Shown in pieces: positions 29,297 to 41,199 of a stretch of 64,000 nt of DNA. Within the stretch, counting starts at the first letter, position 1, and each line of letters starts with the position of its first letter. The position numbers were made by a program, and so were the translations under genes. The DNA comes from Lineus longissimus (lineage: Eukaryota; Nemertea; Pilidiophora; Heteronemertea; Lineidae): positions 4,588,001 to 4,652,000 of the forward strand of contig NC_088321.1 in the NCBI RefSeq assembly GCF_910592395.1, in the 5' to 3' direction. Below the pieces are notes generated by a model. That model was not told the origin of the DNA. It saw nothing but the letters and a program-made list of their open reading frames with translations, and did not search any database.

Positions 29297-31621
29297 CAGT
29301 CAGAGACAATACCACCAATGAATATTCATAGGTTGGAGGGTCCAGGCCTATCAATTAAACGAGTGCATTTTTTTTAACTATCAAGTACATATTTGGAGAG
29401 GTATTGAAAAAATATTTGCTGTGGCAAGTCTACAGATATAAATAAATTGTTTGGTAAAAAAAGTTATTTTGAATTTTGACAACCTGGCCATAGGGGGCGT
29501 CATTCAAATTTGGAGTGAAAATGGTGGTCTTGTCTCGTCAGCCGGCCACGGAGCGATCGCAGCGCCAAATAAAGCATTTCTCTTACCACATTCACAGTGT
29601 CGGCGTCCAAAGATAAAAGCGAGAGGAATCCAATGTCAAAATTTTGAGTTGGACACGCGGGTAGATTTATAGTACGAGCCCCCAGAGGATGCCGTTTATT
29701 CGGTTCATTTCATCAGTTTCAACATAGTTTCGGCGGTCACGTGATCAAAACATTGGCCGCAAGTTCAAGCTGAAGTTTGTGTTGATCATGTGTGAATTGG
29801 GGAATCTGAACAGAAATATGAGGGAAACACAGAAAATATGGAGTCCAGAGACTGCTGATACTCTCATACTGTATGGCGCACATCATCATGGTGCTTTGAC
29901 ATTCACACAAATTTAAAAGTACTTTACCCATAGTTCTAAAAAAAATATTCTAGAAATATAAAGCACGTTTTTCTTCTTTGTTTGCCTCTAGTCTAGGCCT
30001 AGCTGTCTCAGTGTCGTCGAGTCGAGTTAACGTAACCAATGCTCATGTAACCAACGGTTGATTATGCTGTTAATTTGTTCAGTCAGCTGCATGAAATGAA
30101 TGATATAGATAGACAAGAGCATCAAAGGGAAACTATAGGCAGGAGCCAGCTTAAATATTAACAAGAACCAAGGTCCCTAACTCGGTGCATCATGACGACT
30201 GTCTCTGAGTACGAGTGGCATAATGTCTACTAATTTGATCCCCTTGCTCCTACCAACTGTCCCTCGTAAATACAAATGTGAGGGATAGGCCCCTTTCTCT
30301 GGCCCTCCAGCTGCAAGCTCCACCTACATCCCGTGTACTGTAAGTATGACAAAATGAACGGAGTACTGCGACAGAATCTTGCACACCATTGTGCCCTCTC
30401 TAAACATTTATCGGATCTGATGACAGAGAGAAGAGAAAAAAGTGGTTTTAACTTTCTCCCTCCCAGATTTCCTTCTCAGGAGACCAGAGACTGAACAGCC
30501 ATCTTTATGTAACAAAAGGTTGTTACATTGTCTTTCTCAGACTATCCTCTTGGGAGACTGAACAACTAATTTACTGTCTGTGACCTCCACATTATGAGGT
30601 ATTAGGTTGTGACATATTGCTTCTGAACCTAGTCTATCTAGTACAGGCCATCTGGCGTGTCTTATGACCATTGCTGTAGAAAAAGCTGCTGGAAGGTTGA
30701 AATTGTTTTCACTGAGAAAGCAAATGGAGGAAATGTGGAATGGAAGCAAAGTGTCATGAATTCATGGTTACTTCAAATTTGGCCGCCCCTGTCGTTTGAA
30801 CTAAAGCAACAGTGTGGAACGACTCTCCACCATAGTCCTGCTCTTCAGAAGAGAATTCCATGTGTTAACACTGCAAGTTGGCTCTGAATACCTGATTGAG
30901 CCAATTATTGTCTGGTGTCTCAAACATACCAGTGAAGGATACCAATAAAAGATATGGCCATAGTCACTTATGGTCAACCAGAGAACGGTCTTTATCAGCA
31001 GGACTCCAAACTTGTCCAATCAAGGAGATGATACTATTTCGTACATGGTAGTTTCTCCAGGAAATAGAAATAACCTTGGGACTGTCTCCAACATTTGTCA
31101 CAACGCCCGGTCACAACCTTGACAGCGTACCACAAATGTTTATTTTGTAGCCTGGTACATGCAATATTCACATCCCATGATAACTCTCTGACATTCATAA
31201 GGTAGTGCATCTGATGGGGGACACATGACCCTCACTCCCACACTTTCTAAGTGAATCTTTATGCCATAGACAACAGATGTTTGCACAGCATGATTGGGAC
31301 ATATTGTACTCTGACATGAACCTTAGACAATGAATCCTTGTCTTTCAAAGGGACAGAGTGTACATAATGTACAGAGCTACTACTGTCCCGGCTACTCTGT
31401 AGTTAGGCCTAAGCGAAGGTCATTCTTAATCTGTGCCAAGCGGCTTTGAGCAGTGGTTTGCAGGAAAAAAAGAAACCAATCATTTTCCGAACCGTGCCAA
31501 ATCTTCTCAAAATTGCCGCCTAACATTATGTTAATGAGCAAAAAATCACGTCATCGTAGTAAGAGAATTTGCCCGAAAACGGCGCGTGGATGGAATTTAA
31601 GACCAAACCTGGCCTGAACAG
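29297..31621. other. No recognisable gene
   Basis: About 2.3 kb with only short unconvincing open frames and no domain, RNA or repeat structure that I can support. The right end (31588-31621) is a fragment of repeat B's 3' end, GGAATTTAAGACCAAACCTG, into which the next element inserted. Confidence 0.45.
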
Positions 31622-31625
31622 TTAA

Positions 31626-32713
31626 AGGCCATAACTCAAGGTATTTTGCCATTTCCTGCTGTAAGACGATTTCAAAAGTGCACCTAACAATTTATATAAT
31701 ACAGAAAACCCCATGCAATTTGCTCTATCCATTTTGAAGATATATCCTTCCAGGTGTTTGACAACTAGATCACCTAATCAGGCTAGCAACTGGCTTGTTA
31801 GAGTTGTGATGTAGTTGTGATGTAGTTCAGGCTATTGCCCTCCTTGGGAGGACACATATAATGCTCTTAAAATTGATATATGAAGTCTGTTTTTCATTGA
31901 CATTTTCAATGTTCAAGTATGAAAGCATACTTTTGCCCATGATAAATGAGTTTATTGTATTCCAAAAAATATTTTAATTAAATATTTTAATTTTTTGGGA
32001 AAACCGGTTACATTTATTTAAGAAGTCAAATCTCACATCTAGAAAGTGTTATTTGAGCTTATTCATGAAGTGGGGAAACAGGATCAATGCCAAAAAAAAC
32101 ATAGACCCCACAAATATGGTCCAATTAGGTTTTCTAGACAATTTAGGCAAATTTATAGACCTTAATAAATTTTTCAAATTCGATTCTTTTTACAGAAAAT
32201 TGCATCAAATACATCAATTTATACAATACTTAAACTATCATAATGTATTTCTAATTCAAAGCTACGATATACCTTTTAATAAAGTAAGGTAATACAGACA
32301 AATTTATACGTTCATCCTCCACTTCCTCATCACTTTCGCCCGAATGATCACTCTCATTATGATCTAGTGATATTAATGGCTCGAACATGTACGACTCAAC
32401 GTTTAAATATCCTTCTGTATCGACCAAAACATCCTCAAATGCACTGCTCTCACTCTCTGAACTGTATGCGGAAGCCATCTTGCTTTGTTCTGACTAGCCT
32501 GATCTACGTCATCAAAAAATCCCTAGCGGCCACATGTGGAACTAATCTAAAGTTGTGTGTGGTGGGAAATTCAAATAGTTTAAAATTGAAAATTGAAATA
32601 ACTAAATAATGACTTTATTATTAGAATTTGTTTAATGTCTGGGATCTTGTTTTTTTAACCCTCAACATATTTCATGAGTATCAAGCATGTTTTCAAACCT
32701 AGATATGTGGCCT
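31626..32713 (-). mobile_element. Kolobok-like TTAA element, copy 1
   Basis: Flanked by TTAA at 31622-31625 and 32714-32717. Ends are inverted AGGCCATAACTCAAGG and CCTAGATATGTGGCCT, a decayed form of the perfect 16-base termini of copy 2 (39457-40844), which lies in opposite orientation. The minus strand encodes an acidic leader, MASAYSSESESSAFEDVLVD (start 32478), also present in copy 2. It lacks the THAP-coding stretch of copy 2. TTAA duplications are characteristic of Kolobok. Confidence 0.75.
32251..32478 (-). CDS. Acidic N-terminal exon of a transposon gene (copy 1)
   Basis: 75 residues starting MASAYSSESESSAFEDV, with GYLNVESYMFEPLISL in the middle and a serine/glutamate-rich stretch after it (SDHSGESDEEVEDE), where a splice site may end true coding. 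Same protein as at 39692-39844. The YMFEPL block is seen in transposon-associated proteins of invertebrates, but I cannot assign a function. Probably a first exon of a transposase-linked gene. Confidence 0.4.
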   Translation of the reverse strand: MASAYSSESESSAFEDVLVDTEGYLNVESYMFEPLISLDHNESDHSGESDEEVEDERINLSVLPYFIKRYIVALN

Positions 32714-32717
32714 TTAA

Positions 32718-33320
32718 GGTGGCGCAAAACTGCCCAACTTCAACTCGTGATAATTCATTGATAACAATGATTCAAACAAATATTATGGTACGGTACGATA
32801 CGTATGAAGCATCTAAGTGAACTTCCCCCCCCCCCCAAAAAAAAATAACTGGATCATATTTCTGGATTATCCACTCCAGAAAAATAACTTTTTTGGGAAG
32901 GTAGAAAAATCACCTCGATCAATTTTATGTCAACATGCTATATCACATCGAAGAATACACGACGAACACTAACTCTCGTTTTCCTCTCGGAAAACTCAAT
33001 CACTCGTAAAGTGCAGGGACGCTTAATCGGATTACACGCTCAGTGGCGATCCCTCTCGTAAAGTCTCGAGTTCTTGAATTCCGAGACCTTTCGTCAGTTT
33101 TTCGACACCTTTCGACAGTATAATCTATTAACCGGTAATTTGCATGTTGGTTAGCAGGGGGCGCGATAAGTCCGACACTATGATCAACGTGCTCAACATT
33201 TGTCAGTTGTCAGTGCCACAATGAAATGGGAGGCGGATTAGTTTTTGCCGTTGCCTACTATGCGCACCACAAGCAATACATTTATCGAGTGTTCTGCGTG
33301 GACGGGCTCTCTCTCTCCTA
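32718..33320. other. No recognisable gene
   Basis: Intergenic; contains a C/A run near 32825-32845. No coding or RNA feature supported. Confidence 0.4.
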
Positions 33321-34391
33321 GTTGGAGTTCCACTATAGAAATGTACGGTGTCTGTCCGGCTCTATTCGTGTTCCATTACAGGAACAACGAGTCTAATAAA
33401 CACGGACATAAATAACACCGGATCTATTAAATACGGAGAGCATCGCCGTATCAGCACCGCACCTATTAAGCTTGGTATTAATAGACCCGGTGTTCCTGTA
33501 ATGGAACGAGAATAGAGCCGGATATAACTGTAGTTTTGTGTACGGCGGTAGGTGGCTCTACTATCGATTGCGCGGTCGAAGTGGAATTCTACACTGCCAC
33601 ACGCTGCGTCACGGAAAATAAAAAAACTGCGCATGCTCAGATGTATCGGAAGTAGCCTATCGCGGTTTTTACACAATTCTAACACAATTCAGCTCAGTTT
33701 TCTCATTTTTATCGGACTTTCTGCCTTATTCGTTTCATTTTCTGTCGCTGATATGGAGAGGAATCACTGGGGTGATGAGGAGATCCTCGCTCTCCTGTCA
33801 ATCTGGGAGCGAGAAGACATCCAAGCTCAGTTAGAGGGTACTAGCAAGGACTCGAAAGTATATAAAAGAATGGCTGATGAGCTTACAGCCCTGGGTTATG
33901 AACGGACGAAGGAACAAGTTACAGCGAGAATAAAAAGATTTAGAAACAATTATAAGAAAGCTAGAGCCAACAATGGAAGAAACATCGTCATAAATCGCCT
34001 CTGCTTCCTTCGCCTACGCCTCAAATAGTTAGCAATCCACCTCCTAGACGATCATTGAGAGCATGGCACATTCTCTAATGCCTAATTCTTACGGGAAAGT
34101 ATTGTCTTTACGTAAAAAAGAACGCAAACTTGAAGAGACTCCTTCATTTTCTTAAGATTTCTTAAGATTTCTGATCAGCTGTAGTAATGGCCGCCGAGTA
34201 AACAACAATTCTTTACCTCCACGAAAATCAAACATTGGAGAGCGACTCACGTGCTGCCATCTGTCGCCGTATCAACTAACCCTGAAATCCTGTAATTGAA
34301 ACGCGGAACAAAATATGTCCGGGTCTATTCATACACGGACAGGCAACGTATCTATTAGACACGGGTTTAAAAGCAGTGGTGGAACTCCGAC
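33321..34391 (+). mobile_element. Small DNA transposon carrying a SANT/Myb-like gene (Harbinger-like)
   Basis: Begins GTTGGAGTTCCACT and ends AGTGGTGGAACTCCGAC, an inverted pair with small differences. Near the left end a long internal inverted repeat pairs 33356-33384 (CTATTCGTGTTCCATTACAG) with 33492-33521. It contains a single SANT/trihelix-like frame. PIF/Harbinger transposons carry a Myb/SANT protein in addition to transposase; no transposase is present here and I could not confirm a three-base duplication, so the assignment is tentative. Confidence 0.5.
33753..34028 (+). CDS. SANT/trihelix (Myb-like) DNA-binding protein, partial
   Basis: From ATG 33753 the frame reads MERNHWGDEEILALLSIWER and on to KVYKRMADELTALGYERTKE and RIKRFRNNYKKARANNG, the pattern of the Myb/SANT-like (trihelix) domain in which three helices start at W-x-(D/E)-x-E, then a conserved hydrophobic ladder, and end in a basic helix. 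About 92 residues to the stop at 34028; after NNGRN coding quality drops and another frame (PLLPSPTPQIVSNPPPRR) appears, so a frameshift or splice site is likely. Probably the accessory DNA-binding protein of the surrounding transposon. Confidence 0.55.
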   Translation: MERNHWGDEEILALLSIWEREDIQAQLEGTSKDSKVYKRMADELTALGYERTKEQVTARIKRFRNNYKKARANNGRNIVINRLCFLRLRLK

Positions 34392-37300
34392 TATTAACCA
34401 TGTCCACCTTCTTTTACGATTGGGAGGAATCAAATATTTTAAGTTGGGGGAAACTCAATGTATTTACATTTACTTGGGGGGGGGATATGTTTGATCTTTA
34501 TGAATCTTCAAGTATAACATCTTTGTACAATAGATTGGGTCATGTGTGGTGTACCCCGCCACCTGACTCATCTATATTTAGAAAGCACATCTATCTGGTC
34601 AAAAATCATTGAGTTATTCGTTGGCACTGTGCCACTTTTGCCTGAGGGGCAGGAACTACCAAGGGGATGGTGATTTTGATCACTAAGGTCATGCTATAAC
34701 CCTTAAGCTATTTTAAAATACCATGTGGGGGGAGAGTGCTAGGAGAAGTAAACGAGAGAGGCTACAGAGAAGATTAGAGAAGTTAACAGATGTAGAGAGA
34801 AGAGAATAAAGATAACAGAGAAGTAAGAACAGAGAAGCGATATACTAACAGAGAAGTGCAGTCAGAGAGAGAAGAAAAGGATTTAAGAAGAGAAGATAAA
34901 GGGAGATTACAAAAGGGGTTTTAGGTTAAGTGTGTAAGCACATGTCAGTGGTATTATACGCCATCTTGGCATGTACTTATGTAATATTCTAAAAGGCCTT
35001 AGTCACAGTATATCATTGTTTCTAATACAAAATACATTACGCCTCGTTTTGATCGGAGCAGTCTTGGTATCGTAACCAATGACCGCCTGGGTAGGTATAA
35101 AATTCTGAATTTTAGCAGACGAATTATTTTCACCAAGAAGCAACGACTCAGCCCAACAAAACAATGTCAAGAACACGAGATTTTGAAGTATTCCCCGATA
35201 TTGGGATTTGTGAAGTAGGGAGGATACCCGAGGACTCTTTCGAGGTCGTCAGTCAGGATTAAAAAATTAAAAGCGGGTCCCTTCATCAGGAGCCTCGGGA
35301 AATCACGACACTTGACTGGGAATTCCCTTGCTGCGTGACGTCATCTTCACAAGCAACAATATGGCGGAGTTCCGGACACCAGGCTGGATCATTCTTTGAC
35401 GAAAACGGAACATATATACCTTTCAAATCGTATTTAATTTGTTTAATTTTGAAACCTTTTAGAATAGAAATTAATACCTCGCTGTCGGTCATTGGTTGTA
35501 TAATCAAGACCGCTCGGGTAGACCTCAAATAACGTCCAAAACCCTCGGCGAAGCGCCTCGGGTTTTAGACTGCATTTTCGGTCCACCTGAGCGGTCTTGA
35601 TTATACAACCAATGACCGCCAGCTCGGTATTAATTCCTTAATTGCATGTGGTGAGGACCACTACTGGTAGAAGTCAAGTGAGAGCAATAAACCTAATTAG
35701 CAAGAATTTCTCTTCTAGTCAGTATATTGTTGAGGCTGTCATTCTAAAAGAAATCAAGATCAGAGGCACTAGGTCCCTACAAAATCATTCCTGGCATATG
35801 CATATATTGGCTGGCCATTTTAGCATTTCGATCCAGGGATAAGTTTTATTTTGGTTCCATATGATGGACGGAGGCATTTTACAAACTTTAATGAAGTAAT
35901 CAGGGTAGAAAAAAGGAATTTGGTCTGGTGAATAATTATGTTTTGTTGATAAAACTAAAATTTCAAAGAATTACTGAACAAAAGTTCACTTTTCACAGAA
36001 ATTGACTCCAGAGACGTATACAAGAAGCCATATGTCAAGTTGTGGTATATTGGCATCAATCGCTTTTTCGCGTTGATTACCTTTCAAAGTGACTCAAGAT
36101 CAGTAATGCCAATGTGACATTCAAGTGGTTGCTCCCCATATTTCATTGTTTCCAAACAATACATGACTTTTCAAGAGGGAACATAAAGATCAATCAGCGC
36201 TCCGAGACAATCAGGGGAAAGATTTAGAAACGGAAAGACTCAACCATCTCACCGATGCCTACTGGTTCTAATTTAGGGGGGCGGGAAGTTGAGAAGCACT
36301 GAGAATAGGTTGCATCTCTTGCTTTAAGACACTGAGGCAAAGTATCCAAGTTATTCTTTTAAAGGAATCGGCGGCTTTTTACTGCAGTATGTGTGTTCTT
36401 CTTCTGGTTAATCAGTACACTATATTTCTGAACGTGTTTGATGACTTTCCAATTTTTTTTCAACTTTTAGATCGTAGAAGAACGTGTTATTCGTCATTTT
36501 TAGTACGCACAAGTCCTGGTACAAAATACCTTTCCCGCCACGTGAGTGCGCGCCGAGATCTGAGTTCATGTCACCCCGCTATATGATGCAACGTCATTCC
36601 ATTATCGTCGCAGTAGCGTGGCAATCAAGCGCCATCAGCCTAGGGTAGATCAATGGGCTTACTGGACTTTGCGCAATATTTCGCCAAAAAAATATTCTAC
36701 GCAACGGTCCCTAGGTGACTTTTCCTATTCATAATACACAGCCTGTCCATCCTAGATCGTGGTTACATGGGGAGTAATCGTTGTAAAATTAGGCCAAACG
36801 CAAAGACAGGGTACCACTATGTTTACGATGCGAACAAGCCGTGTAAGTCATTATCAGTATTTTTTTCATTGAACATTTGCGGGTAAAGCGTCACAGGGAG
36901 CAGCATTGAACGGTAAACAGGTTCACATCATAGTCAGACAACGGCTTGTAACGGCCATACAGGAAACGATTCGTATCAAAAACCGACGATCACAACTATT
37001 CGCTTGCTGAGAGTATACATTACGCGCATACATTACATTCAGACATTTGAGCTTCCAAGCTTTGAGAAATAACAGGTCAGGTGCGAATTTGGCATGTAAT
37101 TTTGGTAATTTACGTGAGTACATTTTCAACCCCAAAAAGTGTGAAGTGAAGTTATGCTTTTATTTAGTAAAAATCGGTAGGCATGTCCAACAAGACATGT
37201 GTCTCAGCTGCATGGGTGGGTGTGGGTCATCACGTACCGGGGTAAAACATAATGTTCGCTCCCCAATTTCGCTCGTTTCGTTTCGTTGCGCAAAGTCCAG

Positions 37301-39452
37301 TAAGCCAGATCAATGTATAGTGCATTGTTCCACAAAAAGATCGACACATGGAGAGCTAACTCAGAGTCAACATCGGAAACGTATGATAATTCAGTCAGAT
37401 TTTTTTTTGAATTTTTCCTTTTTGTGCACTCTGTTAATGGAAACTACCTGTGTTTTAATGTAGGATGTAACTGGGCAGCCGACAGCTTGGTTATATTGGC
37501 CTTAATAAAACCATTGGTCCTTCAAAGAGTCAAAACCTAGACCTGCTGATAATGACTAGGTTCTGACCATTATGCCAGTAATTTTTCTCAGCACTGTCTC
37601 GGTACAAAAATACCCAGATTTATGTCGATGACTTCAAAAGGGCATGTCCCATTTACAATAAAATTATATTTGTCGGCAAAAGAGGCGCTTCCTCCACATC
37701 GTTCTTGCAGCGATACGTCGTGTAGCATATCCTCTATACTTTTGGGTAAATATTCCTGTTTTTAACCATGGCCTGCCTACACACGACAAATCAGCAATAG
37801 TCAATGCTCACCAATGAGCCTTAAGTTTTCTTCACCAACGTCACATGTATTAACATTGTGGGTTCTCGGCTCTTTTTACCTGGTTAGGTCGTGGTGTTTT
37901 AACCAGAGATATAGTTTTGTACCTGCTGGGGACTTTACTTTAACCTGAGCTCTAAGTATTTAACAGTTAATATCTTATTTTTTTAAGTATCATTAGGTCC
38001 CTAAATCTTCACACACCTTGTTTAGAACACCCGTCGACACAATATTATGTCATACATCGTGTACCAGAAGATCCGGTGATCATATTCATATCCCATGACA
38101 ATTGTTCCCACAATTTGATGCTCAATATCATATGACTTGTGTGATATCAAATATTGCGCTGTTGGCAGCCAATTAATTTGACGTCAGTAACATGGCGGCA
38201 CGTCTTGCAAAATCGTCGTAACCGACGGGAAAATCAGTCGTGTTTGCAGAAAGAAGATGGATAAGTCAAGCAATATTTCAAGGATGGTGCGAACATGTGT
38301 GGTTAATCATCTGAGGCCTTGGTTCGTGGTTGGGACAGCCACATCGCAAGTTAGATGGCCCGCAACTGCTTTTCACGATCCACATTTTTTAAAGGAATAA
38401 ATCGCTGCTGAATTCTATCAAAAAAATCAGACCAATCAGCCACTTTAGCTAATCTGTTCTCTCGATCCCGCTCATTCACCATTAGCAGATCACCTGACGA
38501 TAGACTTTGCAAACTTCACAAAATGAGAGTTTTTATGAAAAGGACTTCATGACTTGATTTTATTTTTTTGTTATGGTCACGCGTATCCTCTCTCCTGAGA
38601 TCCGGCTTTTTTACTCATATGTCGTATACAAACCCTGAGAAAAAAAGGGATGGGTGGTTGTTCCGATTACTTTTCACACCTTGTGTAGTTTCTGTTCAGA
38701 TTTGCGATATTATTAGACAGGTCTTAATAAAATCTAAGTAGTTCCTGATGTTTTGATCTTTTGAGATACAACGATTTTATGCTGCTAAACATTCTGCTGT
38801 AGTGTTTTTGTGTCTATACGAAATAAAATAAACTTGCAGCGGGCAACGCGCGATTCAGCAAAGAGACTTCGAAAATTCAAGCTTAAAAGCGGATTTCGCA
38901 CGACTAGCGATGCAGCCTACTATTTACTATTTCCCGGGAGGTAAAAATGTGCCTTCTTATTTCCTGTTCAAAAGTTTGGCCCAGATCAGTTACTCTAAGG
39001 TCTAATAAAGGATGAACATGTCGACAATATGGCCCACAATTGGCTAACACTCAGAAACTCACGTATGATGTGATGATGAATCAATAGCTTTGATAATGAT
39101 TTTGCCGCGGGAAGGGCATTGTGTTGCTCGTGTGAATTTGCTTTTGATAAAGAGCGACGCTTTGATCGGGCACTTTTTTTCTACCGCTACAATCCGTCTG
39201 AAGGGTATGGATTTCACCAGGCGTTTGAAATATCGAGAAGCAGGGTATATTGAAAACTACTTGTGCCAGGATGCGTATCATCCAGTGAGGCACCTTCAAT
39301 CGTCCCGACTGGATCTGGAGGTTCTGTTATGATTTCCACAGGCCAGACAGTCTTTTTTGATGGATGAGCATCCTAAAATTCCAAAATTCCACGCAAAGAT
39401 GGTTCTGTCAAGGATGATATATAATCATATACCAAAGACGGGACACGGGCAC
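34392..39452. other. Five kilobases without a supported gene
   Basis: Nothing with a recognisable domain. Notable only: an AGAGAAG-rich purine tract at about 34740-34900; an inverted repeat whose arms at about 35475-35530 and 35582-35640 share GGTCATTGGTTGTATAATCA around a short spacer; and isolated AATAAA signals. Open frames are short, overlap on both strands and look random. Confidence 0.45.
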
Positions 39453-39691
39453 TTAAAGGCCATATATCAAGGTTTGAAAACATGCTTGATACTCATGAAA
39501 TATGTTGAGGGAAAAAAAAACAAGATCCCAGACATTAAAAAAATTCTATTAATAAAGTCATTATTTAGTTATTTCAATTTTCAATTTTAAACTATTTGAA
39601 TTTCCCACCACACACAACTTTAGATTAGTTCCACATGTGACCGCTAGGGATTTTTTGATGACGTAGATCAGGTCAGTCAGAACAAAGCAAG

Positions 39692-39844
39692 ATGGCTTCC
39701 GCATACAGTTCAGAGAGTGAGAGCAGTGAATTTGAGGATGTTTTGGTCGATACAGAAGGATATTTAAACGTTGAGCCGTACATGTTCGAGCCATTAATAT
39801 CACTAGATCATAATGAGAGTGATCATTCGGACGAAAGTGATTAG
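39692..39844 (+). CDS. Acidic N-terminal exon of a transposon gene (copy 2)
   Basis: 50 residues, MASAYSSESESSEFEDVLVD through EPYMFEPLISL to SDHSDESD before TAG. Nearly identical to the frame at 32251-32478, but ends earlier because of a stop. Both copies preserve the reading frame over this stretch. Confidence 0.4.
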   Translation: MASAYSSESESSEFEDVLVDTEGYLNVEPYMFEPLISLDHNESDHSDESD

Positions 39845-40238
39845 TATTTGTGGTTAATCAATTTGCATGGCAGACCTGCCGATATAGCAAAGAAGACATT
39901 GATAGACGGTTGCAGATGCATAACATGTATGATTTTTGAACAGACTAATGTTGCACAATATTGTTTCGCCTCGTCAGTGTTGTATCGCCAGTTATGTCAT
40001 GACGCTGAACTACTATTGAAAAGTGACGGTATTATGCACAATCATCTTGACGTGACGATATAATGCCGTGCAACGTTAGATAGGCCTAGATGTCAGATGA
40101 CAATAATCTGTCATTGACAGTGGCTGTCACTGACACTGACCTGTGTCGCTGTCACCTTGCTATGGCTGGAACACAAGAAGACACTATGCGGTATCACAGG
40201 CCCCAATAGGGCCTACACATTATGTATAACAACCGACC

Positions 40239-40544
40239 TCAGCAGCCTCGGGCATTAAATGCAATTGACATGGTTGGAACAGCTGTTTTTAACAAGTCGC
40301 ATTTAATATTCAGTTGGATGCAGATATCCGGCTTCATGTGATAATCCGTATCGATAAAGTGATCACTGCAAAGTTTGGCCGAAGGCCCAGGCTTCCAACA
40401 CTCCAAACGTTTGCACTTCCGAATCCACAGCTTCCTCCTCTCTCGTTCAACTGGCTTTGGAAATTCATGAAAATGGGTCCCATCCGTCATTCGATTGTTC
40501 TTTGTGCTATCCTTGACACAATTCGGAGCCACACAATACACCAT
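40239..40544 (-). CDS. THAP-domain protein (zinc-dependent DNA-binding), partial
   Basis: 101 residues starting MVYCVAPNCVKDS. The C2CH signature is readable: C4 and C9, then C46 with W50 after KRLECWKPG-type sequence and the later CSDHF, plus FPKP and the closing AVPTMS that corresponds to the AVPTIF box of THAP domains. THAP domains bind DNA and occur at the N terminus of P-element- and Kolobok-type transposases. After the domain only about 15 residues remain, so it is a fragment or first exon. It lies within the TTAA element. Confidence 0.8.
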   Translation of the reverse strand: MVYCVAPNCVKDSTKNNRMTDGTHFHEFPKPVERERRKLWIRKCKRLECWKPGPSAKLCSDHFIDTDYHMKPDICIQLNIKCDLLKTAVPTMSIAFNARGC

Positions 40545-40848
40545 AGTGAATGAAACACATTACTTCCAGGTGTGCATAATTGATTAAGGCCCTCCTGCTT
40601 TTATGATTGCATGACATGAACAGATAACCTGATCTACATCACAACTTTTGCTGAACCCGCCGCCTGGCTCTAACAAGCCAGTTGCTAGCCTGATTAGGTA
40701 ATCTAGTTTTCAAACACATAATTGGCTATATCTTCAAAATGGATGGAGCTAATTGCATTTGGTTTTCTGTATTGTATAGGTGTTAGGTACACTTTTGAAA
40801 TCGTCTTACAGCAGAAAATGGCAAAAAACCTTGATATATGGCCTTTAA

Positions 40849-41199
40849 GGCTTGGGCCCACAACAACTTTCAATATATTCATTCCCCTCATAAATGCTGT
40901 TAGCCTTCTGTGAAAATCCTGATCTCGGCTTGTCCCTGGAAGGACTGTCCCATACCCTGTTATTTTGGTGATAGATAAAGGGTTCAGTTCAATAGAGACT
41001 ACAGACCTTCAAAACCACAGAGATTGAGCGTGCATGATACAATTCCCTTTTATTTGTGATACCTCAGGACGGTTGGAGGTCATTCATGCTTTGCTCAGCC
41101 GCTTTGCCGGCCATCTGGTAATAAAGACTTAGTACAAGTGATAAGAGAGGAAGTGAGCGAATACGCAAAGCTCCCGAACTCATCAAGCCAATGAGTTGA
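40849..41199. other. No recognisable gene
   Basis: Short intergenic stretch between the Kolobok-like element and repeat B copy 2. Nothing supported. Confidence 0.4.

Larger units (their letters stand above)
39457..40844 (+). mobile_element. Kolobok-like TTAA element, copy 2, with THAP domain
   Basis: Flanked by TTAA (39453-39456, 40845-40848). The termini AGGCCATATATCAAGG and CCTTGATATATGGCCT are perfect 16-base inverted repeats. It carries the acidic leader at 39692-39844 on the plus strand and a THAP-domain frame at 40239-40544 on the minus strand. Kolobok transposons are known for TTAA duplications and THAP-containing proteins. It is about 300 bases longer than copy 1, roughly the size of the THAP segment. 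No DDE transposase core is present. Confidence 0.8.
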
